A stretch of 64,000 bases of DNA from Salinicola endophyticus (GTDB taxonomy: Bacteria > Pseudomonadota > Gammaproteobacteria > Pseudomonadales > Halomonadaceae): contig NZ_PZJO01000001.1 in NCBI RefSeq assembly GCF_003206575.1, forward strand, positions 515,808 through 579,807. Direction: 5' to 3'. The position numbers were made by a program, and so were the translations under genes. The notes under the pieces were generated by a model. That model was not told where the DNA came from. It saw nothing but the letters and a program-made list of their open reading frames with translations, and ran no database searches. Of this stretch, positions 16,377 through 24,986 are shown piece by piece. The first letter of the stretch is position 1, and each line of letters begins with the position of its first letter.

Positions 16377-18371
16377 TCAGCCATCCGCTGCCTCGGCGGT
16401 GCGATAGCGCCCGGCATAGTCGAACAGCTTCTCGCCCAGACGCCAGTAGCGCCCGCTCTTGCGCGCGATGACGAAGTCAGGTGCCCGCAGGCGATGCGCC
16501 TCGGCAGCGGCCTCCTCGGCCGAGGCGGGCTGCCAGTCACTGCCCGGAGCTCGCAGATGCTGGCGCAGGAAGAGCCGCGCGAAGACATGGCGCTGCCCCC
16601 GGGTCTCGAGGCCGAACCACTCGTCCAGGGTGTCACCATCCTCATCGTGGTAAGTCACCTTGAGACGCGGCACGCCGCGGCCGTTGGTGGTCGCCTGCAA
16701 CTGCATGCCGCTGACCCTCAGCACCTTGGCGTGCTTGAGCTTGAGCGCATCGCGCAGCTTGTCGTCGGGGTCGACCAGGCGCTCGCCGCAGTGGCCACAG
16801 GCGCGTGCAGCGATGTCGTTCTCGCCGCCGCACTGCTCGCACACCTTGAAGCGGAAGCGAAAGGTGCACTGCACCTTATTACTGGCGCCCGAAGCCGTGC
16901 CTTTGCCTTTATTGGCGCCCGAAGCCGCGCCTTTGCCTTTATTGGCGCCCGAAGCCGCGCTTCGGCTTTCATTGGCGCCCGCCCCCACGCCGGCACTGGC
17001 TGACGTTTCCGGGTTCGATCTGTCGTCTTGCGCGCCGGGTTGGGCGCGATCGACAGCGTCGCGTGTGGATAGCAGCCCCTGGCAGCGGCGGCCGTGGTGT
17101 TCGATCACCAGATCACCGTCGCGCTTGCCCCAGAAGGTGTTGGCGAAGCCGCACTCGGGGCACTCGACCTGGACCGGCTCGCTCTCGCTGTCCGGGCGCG
17201 CCTGGTCGATCTCGGGGGCGTAGAGATCCCATGGGTTGCCGGCATAGTCGAGCACCAGACAGTCGCGCTTGCCGGGCGATAGCCGCAAGCCGCGGCCGAC
17301 GATCTGCTGATAGAGCCCCACCGACTCGGTCGGCCGCAGGATCGCGATCACATCGACATGGGGGGCGTCGAAACCGGTGGTGAGTACCGCCACGTTGACC
17401 AGGTACTTGAGCTCGCGCGCCTTGAAGGCGGCGATCAGACGCTCGCGCTCCGGCCCCGGCGTCGCCCCGGTGACCAGCGCGCTGGCCTCCGCCGGAAGCA
17501 GCCCCAGCACCTCCTCGGCGTGGGCCACGGTGGCGGCGAAGATCATCACGCCCTCGCGATCGCGGGCCCGCTCGATCACGTCGGCCACGATCTGCGGCGT
17601 GGCGCGGTTGCCCTGCACCACGCCGTTCAGATCGCGCTCGGCGAACTGGCCATTGCGCTGCGCCACGAGGTGCGAGAAGTCGTAGAACGCCAGAGCGGCG
17701 TCGAGGCGCCGGGGTTCGGCGAGATAGCCCTGGCGCACCATCACCCGCAGCGGCTGCTCGAACACGCAGTCGCGGAAGAAGGCGTCCTCCGGCCCCTTCA
17801 CCATGCCGTGGTAGTGGCGATAGTAAAGAAAGCCCTCCCCCAGCCGGTAGGGCGTCGCGGTCAGCCCCAGAATCTTGAGATTGGGCCGTGCCTGGCGCAG
17901 CCGAGCGATCACCTGGGCATAGCTCGAGGATGCCCGCGCCCGGGCCGCGGCGCTCGTCTGCGCCTCGCTCTCTATCCCGCCGTGGCGCAGCGCGACCCGG
18001 TGGCACTCGTCGATCACCAGCAGGGTGAAGTCACCGGCCGCAAACGCCTCGAGGCCGTTGACCACCGACTGCACCGAGCCGAACACCACCTGGCGTGCGC
18101 TCTCCTTGCGCTTGAGGCCAGCGCTGAAGATATCCGCCTCTAGCCCGTAGGCGAGGTACTTGGCGTGATTCTGCTCGACCAGCTCACGCACGTGCGCCAG
18201 CACCAGTACGCGCCCCCGCGCACGCCGCGCCAGCTCGGCGATCACCAGCGACTTGCCGCTCCCCGTGGGCAGCACCACCACCGCCGGGTCGTCACTGCCG
18301 CGAAAGTGGACGATGACGTTGTCGACGGCCTGGGTCTGATAGGGGCGGAGTTGGGGGGCGTTGGCAGACAT
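16377..18371 (-). CDS. radD: DNA repair helicase RadD (YejH family)
   Basis: Superfamily 2 helicase-like ATPase involved in double-strand break repair and RecA-linked strand exchange. The 664-aa product aligns by eye along its length with E. coli RadD: Walker A LPTGSGKS (34-41), DECH box (121-124), [10 protein letters not shown], and motif [15 protein letters not shown]. The C-terminal half has four-cysteine zinc-finger pairs ([26 protein letters not shown]). It is longer than E. coli RadD mainly because of an Ala/Gly/Ser/Lys linker made by a 30-bp tandem repeat between the zinc fingers. The ATG at 18371 was preferred to a start 13 codons upstream. Confidence 0.92.
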   Translation of the reverse strand: MSANAPQLRPYQTQAVDNVIVHFRGSDDPAVVVLPTGSGKSLVIAELARRARGRVLVLAHVRELVEQNHAKYLAYGLEADIFSAGLKRKESARQVVFGSVQSVVNGLEAFAAGDFTLLVIDECHRVALRHGGIESEAQTSAAARARASSSYAQVIARLRQARPNLKILGLTATPYRLGEGFLYYRHYHGMVKGPEDAFFRDCVFEQPLRVMVRQGYLAEPRRLDAALAFYDFSHLVAQRNGQFAERDLNGVVQGNRATPQIVADVIERARDREGVMIFAATVAHAEEVLGLLPAEASALVTGATPGPERERLIAAFKARELKYLVNVAVLTTGFDAPHVDVIAILRPTESVGLYQQIVGRGLRLSPGKRDCLVLDYAGNPWDLYAPEIDQARPDSESEPVQVECPECGFANTFWGKRDGDLVIEHHGRRCQGLLSTRDAVDRAQPGAQDDRSNPETSASAGVGAGANESRSAASGANKGKGAASGANKGKGTASGASNKVQCTFRFRFKVCEQCGGENDIAARACGHCGERLVDPDDKLRDALKLKHAKVLRVSGMQLQATTNGRGVPRLKVTYHDEDGDTLDEWFGLETRGQRHVFARLFLRQHLRAPGSDWQPASAEEAAAEAHRLRAPDFVIARKSGRYWRLGEKLFDYAGRYRTAEAADG
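16881..16983. repeat. 30-bp tandem repeat inside radD (about 3.4 copies)
   Basis: Units at 16881-16910, 16911-16940, 16941-16970 and a partial unit to about 16983, consensus beginning ATTGGCGCCCGAAGCC. The repeat length is a multiple of three, so it encodes in-frame copies of about ten residues ([10 protein letters not shown]) in the protein linker. Copies differ at only a few bases. Confidence 0.9.
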
Positions 18372-18565
18372 GGCGCGAGGGTAGCATGCGCACCGCCACC
18401 GGGCAGCCACGCCTGCCGTGACAGCAAGTCACCGACGCATACGGTCAGGTTCCGGCCGGCAATCTCGCTTACACTGTGGGGATCGCATTCGAACCGGGCC
18501 GCGTCGCCGAGCGCGTCGCCGCCTGCCGTTCGAAGCCTGATTGACTTCATTAGCGGAGCGCCACC

Positions 18566-18982
18566 ATGTCATCCGAACAGACGCCACTGGCGCACTACAT
18601 CGAGCGGCTGCGCGCCCAAGAGATCGATATCGAAGCCATGGACGAACAGGCAGCACGCCTGCGTCAGGATCATCTGGAGTTCGTGCTGGTCGTGGCTGCC
18701 GACGAGCCGGCCTTCTTCCAGCTGATGCTGCCCGGGGTGTGGCAGGCCGCCGCCGCGAGCAACCGCCTGCGGCTGCTGGAGACCGCCAACGACGTGATGA
18801 ACACGATCAAGGCGGCCAAACTGGTGGTCCATCAGGAGGCGGTACATGTCAGCGTCGAGCAGTTCGTCAGCGGCCCCGAGCAGGGGGCGGCGCTGATCCC
18901 CGGACTGATGGAGCTGCTCAAGAGTGCGGTGGCCGAGTTCCAGGAGCGGCTGGGCATGGGCGAGGCACCGCGCATTCACTAG
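18566..18982 (+). CDS. Conserved-type hypothetical protein
   Basis: 138-aa acidic, soluble protein with no signal peptide or membrane segment and no motif that I recognise. It is predicted mostly alpha-beta: an N-terminal helical segment (HYIERLRAQEIDIEAMDEQ), a central stretch with FVLVVAADEPAFFQLMLP and a C-terminal helix. The pattern recalls small YbjN- or secretion-chaperone-like folds, but this is not secure. GGAG precedes the ATG and the codon pattern is that of a real gene in this genome. It is divergent from radD and stands alone. The 11-mer TTCATTAGCGG occurs just before and just after it. Confidence 0.7.
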   Translation: MSSEQTPLAHYIERLRAQEIDIEAMDEQAARLRQDHLEFVLVVAADEPAFFQLMLPGVWQAAAASNRLRLLETANDVMNTIKAAKLVVHQEAVHVSVEQFVSGPEQGAALIPGLMELLKSAVAEFQERLGMGEAPRIH

Positions 18983-19449
18983 CGCCGTCCGCATTCATTA
19001 GCGGCGATCGCCAGGGCTCGCGGTACCGGGTGCGAGGGGGTGCGGTCGATATGCCACGACCTGGCGCTGGCGGGGCGGCAACAGGGGCGCTGTCGCGAAG
19101 ATGACGTGTATGGCAGGCGGGGTGGCTCAGGGTCACCTCCCGGCATCCGCAGGCCACAAAAATATTCATCGATCACGTCTCCCTGAAAACTTTCGACTAT
19201 CGAAAAATCCCTCGACTCATCCCTCTGGTGCACCCCCGCCCTCCTCGCACTGCCACGTAGCACCCCGCTTCCCGTTACCGAACAAGCGATTAGTGACAGC
19301 CTTCAGCATGCCGACGACTCCACCGGCACCACGCCGGTGCAAGACACGTGCACTCGTGCGCCGCCTCCCAGGGAAACGACGTCTTGACGTGCCGCTCCTT
19401 TTGCGCGAATTAATATATTTATTCGCATAAATACAAAGACAGGCACCCC
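18983..19449. other. 467-nt intergenic region upstream of the FadR-type regulator
   Basis: No credible gene. Signals seen: a 14-bp near-repeat CGCATTCA(C/T)TAGCG at 18971-18984 and 18990-19003; a small inverted repeat TTTCGA-CTA-TCGAAA at 19191-19205; and the AT-rich palindrome at 19405-19426 near the regulator start. The 3' part turns AT-rich, as expected for a promoter. Confidence 0.5.
19405..19426. promoter_or_regulatory. Candidate operator of the FadR-type regulator
   Basis: 22-bp near-perfect palindrome, arms GCGAAT and ATTCGC around AATATATT with a single mismatched pair, centred about 34 bp before the regulator ATG. Its position suggests autoregulation and, since it lies at the head of the island, control of the importer genes. 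Confidence 0.6.
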
Positions 19450-20226
19450 ATGACCGCGGAACCGACGCGCCGTCGCAAGCTGGCCGACATCATCGGCGAG
19501 GACATCAAGCGTGAGATCGTCACCGCCCAGTTGCAGCCGGGCGACAAGCTGCCCAACGAAAAGGCGCTGATGACCCACTATGGCTGCGCCAAGGCGACCA
19601 TTCGCGAGACCCTCAAGGTGCTCGAGGTGGAGGGGTTGATCACGCTGAAGACCGGCCCCGGCGGGGGCGCCCTGATCAAGGCCCCCACCACCGACCCCGC
19701 CAGCCGTGCCCTGCGCAACTTCCTGCATTTCCAGCACCTCGATGGCAGCCAGGTCTATCAGTTGCGACGTCTGGCCGAGGTCGAGATGGCCGTCTCGGTC
19801 ATCGACCATCTAGCCCCCGAGGACTTCGTCGCTCTGGAGGCCAACATCGAGCGCTGCCGCCAGCCTCACGATGGCGACGAAGGGCATCGCCACCACCGCA
19901 TGCTGGAGCTCGAGTTCCACAACATCCTGGCGCGTGCCTGCCCCAATCCCCTGCTGCGCTTTTTGTGCGGTTTCCTCAACGATCTGCTGCGCGACCTGGT
20001 GGTGCTGAAGAAGGCCTACAAGCCGGAGCGCAAGCAGTTCGACCAGGCCAACATCGACTATCACGTCGAGCTGGTCGCGGCCCTGCGCGAGCGGGACGTG
20101 CTGCGGGTACGCGAGTTGATGCACGACCACATGTGCGATGCCGAACACCACATGACGGCCCTCGAGGGCCAGGTCGCCGACCAGTTTCTGGTCAACCCCC
20201 GCCAGGGGTTTCCGGCCTCCGACTAG
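19450..20226 (+). CDS. FadR/GntR-family transcriptional regulator (FCD domain)
   Basis: 258-aa repressor-type protein. The N-terminal winged helix-turn-helix (residues 8-75) has PGDKLPNEKALMTHYGCAKATIRETLKVLEVEGLI, ending in the GntR-typical GPGGGALI. The C-terminal FCD all-helical domain carries histidines expected to bind a metal and ligand (ELEFHNIL, IDYHVELV, HDHM). FadR-subfamily proteins usually sense organic acids or amino-acid-like molecules. It lies 58 nt upstream of the ABC importer and same-strand catabolic genes, so it most likely controls them in response to the imported compound. A 22-bp palindrome lies in front of it. Confidence 0.88.
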   Translation: MTAEPTRRRKLADIIGEDIKREIVTAQLQPGDKLPNEKALMTHYGCAKATIRETLKVLEVEGLITLKTGPGGGALIKAPTTDPASRALRNFLHFQHLDGSQVYQLRRLAEVEMAVSVIDHLAPEDFVALEANIERCRQPHDGDEGHRHHRMLELEFHNILARACPNPLLRFLCGFLNDLLRDLVVLKKAYKPERKQFDQANIDYHVELVAALRERDVLRVRELMHDHMCDAEHHMTALEGQVADQFLVNPRQGFPASD

Positions 20227-20284
20227 GGGGCCGACACCCCGGTCAATCTCTGCAACAACAACGACAATCATTGCGAGGTTCATG

Positions 20285-21532
20285 ATGCGACGCGACATGC
20301 TGTCTTCCACCAACCGGTTTACCACCCCGCGGGTCTCCACCCGGCTGCTTCCCGCCACCCTGCTGGCCGCTACCCTGGGTCTCGGCCTGGCGGCGGGCCC
20401 GAGCCAGGCCCAGGACGAGACACCGATCACCGTCTACGGTGTCAAATCCCTCTCCGGCAGTAATGCCAGTTACGGCAAGTACGCCGAGATGGGCTCCAAG
20501 CTGGCGGTGGACGAGATGTCCGCCACGCTGGGCCGCCAGATCGACTATGTCTCCATCGATACCGAAGGCAATGCCGGGCGTGCCGTGCGCAAGGTCCAGG
20601 AAGCGATCGCGCAGAACGGTGCGCGCCTGTTCAACGGCGCGACGCTCTCCTCGACCGCGCTGGCGGTGGGCAAGGAGGTCAACTCGGCCGGCGGCGTCTT
20701 CATGACCCCGGCCGGCGCCGACGAGATCACCGGCAGCGAGTGCAACTCCGCCACCTTCCGCTGGTCGGTGCCCACCTACGGGGCGATCCAGCAGACCCTG
20801 GTGCCCTATATCGACAGTCACCCCGACGCCAAGCGCTTCTATACCATCACCCCCCAGTACGTCTTCGGCGAAGCGCTGCTGCGCAATGCCGAGAAGGTCT
20901 TCGCGGACAAGGGTGTGGAACATGTCGGCAACAGCTACCACTCGCTGCAGGAGCAGGAGTTCTCCGGCTATCTGACCAATGCCATGGCCGCCAACCCCGA
21001 CGTTCTGGTGCTGCTCAACTTCGGCTCGCAATCCTCGAATGCCCTGCGTCAGGCGGTCAACTTCGGGCTCAACCAGCAGATGGATATCATCATGGTGTGG
21101 TCCTCCGGCCTGGAGCAGCTGCAGGAGCTGGGCAACGACAACATCGATGGCATCTATTTCGGTGCCCAGTACTGGCATGAGGTCGACACCCCCGCCAACC
21201 GTGAGCTGGTGAAGAAGGTCAAGGAAGCCTACGGCGTCACCCCCAACTACCCGCTGGCCGCCGATTACACCATGACCAAGACGCTGCTGCAGGCGGTGGC
21301 CGACAGCGGCGCGACCCAGGGCGAGACACTGATCCACGCCCTCGAGGGGCGCACCTACCAGGGCCCCACCGGCGAGGAGACGATTCGCGCCGCCGACCAT
21401 CAGGTGCTCAAGGACTACTACCTGCTCGAGGGCAAGGGTGCCGCCGAGATGACCGACGCCAGCGATTACGCCGACATCGTCAGTTCGGGCCAATCCTTCC
21501 TGTCGCCGGCGCAGAGCGGCTGCCACCTGTGA
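20285..21532 (+). CDS. ABC transporter substrate-binding protein, branched-chain amino acid type
   Basis: 415-aa periplasmic binding protein of the Leu/Ile/Val (type I) class. A signal peptide of about 38 residues is visible (Arg-rich start, LLPATLLAATLGLGLAAG, cleavage near SQAQ). The mature part has the class pattern: PITVYGVKSLSGSNASYGKYAEMGSKLAVDEM, VFMTPAGADEITG, and a long second lobe. Two adjacent ATGs exist at 20282 and 20285; the second gives better spacing to GAGG. It is the first importer gene and defines substrate choice; the downstream hydrolases suggest an amide, ureide or N-carbamoyl compound rather than leucine itself. Confidence 0.9.
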   Translation: MRRDMLSSTNRFTTPRVSTRLLPATLLAATLGLGLAAGPSQAQDETPITVYGVKSLSGSNASYGKYAEMGSKLAVDEMSATLGRQIDYVSIDTEGNAGRAVRKVQEAIAQNGARLFNGATLSSTALAVGKEVNSAGGVFMTPAGADEITGSECNSATFRWSVPTYGAIQQTLVPYIDSHPDAKRFYTITPQYVFGEALLRNAEKVFADKGVEHVGNSYHSLQEQEFSGYLTNAMAANPDVLVLLNFGSQSSNALRQAVNFGLNQQMDIIMVWSSGLEQLQELGNDNIDGIYFGAQYWHEVDTPANRELVKKVKEAYGVTPNYPLAADYTMTKTLLQAVADSGATQGETLIHALEGRTYQGPTGEETIRAADHQVLKDYYLLEGKGAAEMTDASDYADIVSSGQSFLSPAQSGCHL

Positions 21533-21607
21533 CCGTTGCCGCGGGGGCGACGAGCGTCACCTCCGCGGCCTGGCATCAACCACTTCCGCTCCCGGCGAGG
21601 TGCCATC

Positions 21608-22468
21608 ATGCTCAACGTCTATCTCTTCCAGATCCTGAACGGGCTGGGACTGGGGATGATCTATTTCCTGATCTCGGTCGGTCTGACTCTGATCTTCGGT
21701 CTGCTCAACTTCGTCAACTTCGCCCACGGCGCCTTCTTCCTGCTCGGCTCGTACCTCTGCTACACCACGGTCACCCTGACCGGCAACTTCTGGCTGTCGC
21801 TGCTGCTGGCGCCACTCGCGGTGGGGCTGCTGGCGTGGCTGCTGGAGCGCAGCCTGATTCGGCGTATCTATCATCTGCCGCACACCTTCCAGATCCTGGT
21901 CACCCTGGGCATTGCGCTGATCATCCAGGAAGTCTCGATCATGCTCTGGGGGCCGGTGGGCAAGAGCGTGCCGACGCCGGAGCTGCTGCGCGGCATCGTG
22001 CGACTGGGTCACTTCGCCTACCCGCAGTACCGGCTGTTCCTGATCGGCTTCGCCGCCCTGGTGGCCGTGGCCCTCTGGCTACTGCTGGAGCGCACCCGCT
22101 TCGGCGCCCTGGTACGCGCCGGCAGCGAATCCACCGAAACGGTATCGCTGCTCGGCACTAATATCTTCCGCCTGTTCTCGATCACCTTTGCCCTGGGGGT
22201 GGCACTGGCCGGCCTGGCCGGGGTGCTCTCCGCGCCGCTGCGCGGTGCCAATCCCTTTCTCGGCCCGGAGATCCTCGGTGTGGCGTTCGTGGTGGTGGTG
22301 ATCGGCGGCATGGGCTCATTTGGCGGCGCCCTGGCCGCCGGCCTGATGGTGGGCGTGGTGCAGAGCCTGATGGCCAGCCTGTGGCCGCAGGGATCGAGTC
22401 TGATGATTTATGCCGCGATGGCCGTGGTCATTCTGCTACGGCCCTACGGCCTGTTCGGGAGGGCCTGA
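21608..22468 (+). CDS. Branched-chain-type ABC transporter permease (LivH family)
   Basis: 286-aa inner membrane permease with about eight hydrophobic helices. It has the LivH hallmark FGLLNFVNFAHGAFFLLGSY near the N-terminus and the ATP-binding-subunit contact region near VIGGMGSFGGALAAGL. The start at 21608 follows GCGAGG and gives the standard length; 24 codons of upstream open frame are ignored. It pairs with the LivM-type permease starting one base after its stop codon. Confidence 0.93.
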   Translation: MLNVYLFQILNGLGLGMIYFLISVGLTLIFGLLNFVNFAHGAFFLLGSYLCYTTVTLTGNFWLSLLLAPLAVGLLAWLLERSLIRRIYHLPHTFQILVTLGIALIIQEVSIMLWGPVGKSVPTPELLRGIVRLGHFAYPQYRLFLIGFAALVAVALWLLLERTRFGALVRAGSESTETVSLLGTNIFRLFSITFALGVALAGLAGVLSAPLRGANPFLGPEILGVAFVVVVIGGMGSFGGALAAGLMVGVVQSLMASLWPQGSSLMIYAAMAVVILLRPYGLFGRA

Positions 22469-22469
22469 G

Positions 22470-23498
22470 ATGAACCCCAAGCTCACGACACCGGCGCGCG
22501 GCGACAGCCGCCCCGCCAACGCCATCTTCCGGCGGCGGCCGGCGGCGACGACCCTGGCCATGCTGGCGGTGGTCATCGCCCTGCCCCTGGTGGTGCCTTC
22601 GGCCACGCTGGCCTGCGAGATCCTGATCTTCGCCATGGCCGTGCTGGGCTGCAACCTGCTGCTCGGTTACACCGGCCTGCTCTCCTTCGGCCAGGCGATC
22701 TTCTTCGGCAGCGGTGCCTACGTGGCGGCCCTGGCCATGATCCACTGGCAGGTCGGGCTGTTCACGGCACTGCTGCTGGCGGCCGCCGCCGGGGGCCTGC
22801 TGGCGCTGCTGGTCGGCGCCCTGGCGATTCGCCGCACGGGGATCTACTTCGTCATGCTGACCCTGGCCCTGACCCAGATGGCCTACTTCATCGCCTATAC
22901 CCTGAGCGACTGGACGGGCGGCGACAACGGTCTGCTCGACGTGCCGCGGCCTCCCGTGGCCATCGGCGGTTTCACCCTGTTCGATCTCGAGTCGCCGCTG
23001 GCCTTCTACGGCCTGGTGGCGGTGCTGTTCGTGTTCCTATATCTGGGGGCGCGTCGGGTCATCGACTCGGCTTTCGGCAGTACCCTCTTGGCCATTCGCG
23101 AGAACGAGGCGCGTGCCGCCGCCGTGGGCTACGACACCCGCCACTTCAAGATTCTCGCCTTCGCGCTGTCGGGCGCCGTCACCGGACTCGCCGGGGCGCT
23201 CTACGCCATGCTGCTCAACTTCGCGCCGCTATCGAACATCGAGCTACCGATGTCCGAGCAGATCCTGATCATGACCATCATCGGCGGCACCGGATCGCTG
23301 TTCGGCTCGCTGCTGGGCGCCGGTACCATCGTCATCCTCGGCGACCTGCTCTCCGCCCTGTGGCCGCGCTGGATGCTGCTGCTCGGGGTGGCCTTGATCG
23401 CGGTGGTGATGTTCATGCGCGGCGGCCTGTGGGGCGGCCTCGAATCCCTGGGACGCCGGCGCGCCGGCGCCGCGCGCAAGACGCAGGAGGACGCATGA
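22470..23498 (+). CDS. Branched-chain-type ABC transporter permease (LivM family)
   Basis: 342-aa partner permease. After a short cytoplasmic start it has roughly nine membrane helices and the LivM signatures LLGYTGLLSFGQAIFFG and the AIRENEARAAAVGYDT loop, which contacts the ATPases, followed by TIIGGTGSLFGSLLGAG. GGGAGGG lies upstream of the ATG at 22470. Its stop overlaps the next ATPase gene by 4 nt (ATGA), indicating one translationally coupled operon. Confidence 0.93.
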   Translation: MNPKLTTPARGDSRPANAIFRRRPAATTLAMLAVVIALPLVVPSATLACEILIFAMAVLGCNLLLGYTGLLSFGQAIFFGSGAYVAALAMIHWQVGLFTALLLAAAAGGLLALLVGALAIRRTGIYFVMLTLALTQMAYFIAYTLSDWTGGDNGLLDVPRPPVAIGGFTLFDLESPLAFYGLVAVLFVFLYLGARRVIDSAFGSTLLAIRENEARAAAVGYDTRHFKILAFALSGAVTGLAGALYAMLLNFAPLSNIELPMSEQILIMTIIGGTGSLFGSLLGAGTIVILGDLLSALWPRWMLLLGVALIAVVMFMRGGLWGGLESLGRRRAGAARKTQEDA

Positions 23499-24247
23499 CT
23501 TCGCCACTGCTGGAAACCCGCGACCTGACACTGGCCTATGGTGCCTTCCACGCCGTCGACGGGGTCGGCCTGTGTATCCAACCCGGGACCATCCACAGCG
23601 TCATCGGCCCCAACGGCGCCGGCAAGACCAGCCTGTTCCACTGTCTGACCGGCGAGCGCCGTATCAGTGGCGGGCAGATCCTGTTCGACGGTCGCGATAT
23701 CACCCGCCGCCCCGCCCATGGGCGAGTGGCGCTGGGCATGGCGCGCTCGTTCCAGATCACCAGCCTGTTCCAGAACCTGAGCGTTCGCGAGAATCTCCGT
23801 CTGGCCGCCCAGGGCACGGCCGGTTGGCGGGCGCTGGACTTCTGGCGCCGCCTGGACAGCCACCGCCGCCATGCCGCCACCGCCGACGAGATGCTCGAAC
23901 GCCTGGCGCTCACCGCGCGCGCCGAGCTGCCCGCCGGCACCCTGTCACATGGTCAGCAGCGCATTCTGGAAGTGGGCATGGCGATATGCGCCAGGCCCCG
24001 CCTGCTGCTGCTCGACGAGCCGACCTCGGGCATGGGGGTCGACGACATCCCCACCATGACCCGGCTGATCGCCGAGCTGGGGCGCGATCACACCGTGCTG
24101 TTGATCGAGCACAACATGAGCATCGTGATGTCGATCAGCGACACCATCACCGTCATGAACCGCGGCCAGATCCTGGTCGAGGGAACGCCACAAGCGGTGC
24201 GCGAGGATGCGCGGGTGCGCACCGCCTATCTGGGGGAGGCCGCCTGA
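23495..24247 (+). CDS. ABC transporter ATP-binding protein (LivG family)
   Basis: 250-aa ATPase. Walker A is GPNGAGKTS (residues 35-43 region), the signature motif is degenerate, LSHGQQR, followed by Walker B LLLLDEPTSGM. The LivG-typical SFQITSLFQNLSVRENL segment is present. CAGGAGGAC precedes the ATG. It forms a heterodimer with the LivF-type ATPase encoded next, whose start overlaps its stop by one base. Confidence 0.93.
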   Translation: MTSPLLETRDLTLAYGAFHAVDGVGLCIQPGTIHSVIGPNGAGKTSLFHCLTGERRISGGQILFDGRDITRRPAHGRVALGMARSFQITSLFQNLSVRENLRLAAQGTAGWRALDFWRRLDSHRRHAATADEMLERLALTARAELPAGTLSHGQQRILEVGMAICARPRLLLLDEPTSGMGVDDIPTMTRLIAELGRDHTVLLIEHNMSIVMSISDTITVMNRGQILVEGTPQAVREDARVRTAYLGEAA

Positions 24248-24942
24248 TGCTCGAGGTCGACGACATCCACAGCTACTACGACAAGAGCCATGTGCTCGAA
24301 GGCGTCTCGCTCCACGTCGAGGCCGGCGAGCTGGTCACCCTGCTGGGACGCAACGGCGCCGGCAAGACCACCACCCTCAAGAGCATCGTCGGACTGGTAC
24401 CGCCGCGGCAAGGAGCGGTGCGTTTCGAGGGGCGAGTCATCAACGGTCAGGAGCCGTTCCGCATCGCCCGCCAGGGGGTCGCCCTGGTACCCGAGCATCG
24501 CGGTATCTTCGGCCTGCTCAGCGTCGAGGAGAACCTCAAGATCGCCGCCCGGCGCCGCAGCCGCTGGCAACTCGCCGACATCTACCGCCTCTTCCCGCGA
24601 CTCGAGGAGCGTCGCCGCAACGGCGGCAACGCTCTCTCGGGGGGCGAACAGCAGATGCTCGCCATCGCCCGGGCGTTGATCAACGATCCGCGCATCCTGC
24701 TGCTCGACGAGCCCACCGAAGGACTCGCACCGGTGATCGTCGACGAGATCGTGCGCATCCTCAAAGATATCCGCGGCCTGGGGCTGCCGGTGCTGCTGGT
24801 CGAACAGAACCTGCGGGTCTGCGAACAGCTCGCCGACCGCCACTATGTGCTCGAACAGGGCCGGGTGGTCTATCACGGTAGCGCCCAGGCGTTCCGCGAC
24901 GACCCCGCGATCCGCGACCGCTTCCTGGCGCTGAGTGCCTGA
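24247..24942 (+). CDS. ABC transporter ATP-binding protein (LivF family)
   Basis: 231-aa ATPase with Walker A GRNGAGKTT, signature LSGGEQQ, Walker B LLLDEPTEGLAPVIV and the LivF-type EHRGIFGLLSVEENL segment. The phrase VPEHRGIF(G) is also common in urea and short-amide systems (UrtE-like), which agrees with the amidohydrolase genes downstream, but does not prove the substrate. It completes the five-gene importer. Confidence 0.93.
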   Translation: MLEVDDIHSYYDKSHVLEGVSLHVEAGELVTLLGRNGAGKTTTLKSIVGLVPPRQGAVRFEGRVINGQEPFRIARQGVALVPEHRGIFGLLSVEENLKIAARRRSRWQLADIYRLFPRLEERRRNGGNALSGGEQQMLAIARALINDPRILLLDEPTEGLAPVIVDEIVRILKDIRGLGLPVLLVEQNLRVCEQLADRHYVLEQGRVVYHGSAQAFRDDPAIRDRFLALSA

Positions 24943-24986
24943 ACGGCGCCGATCAGGGTGCCCTCGACAAGGATAAGGACAACACC

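Noticed and set aside
16881..16983. Short direct repeats considered as a CRISPR array
   Set aside because: The units are contiguous with no spacers and are in frame within radD.
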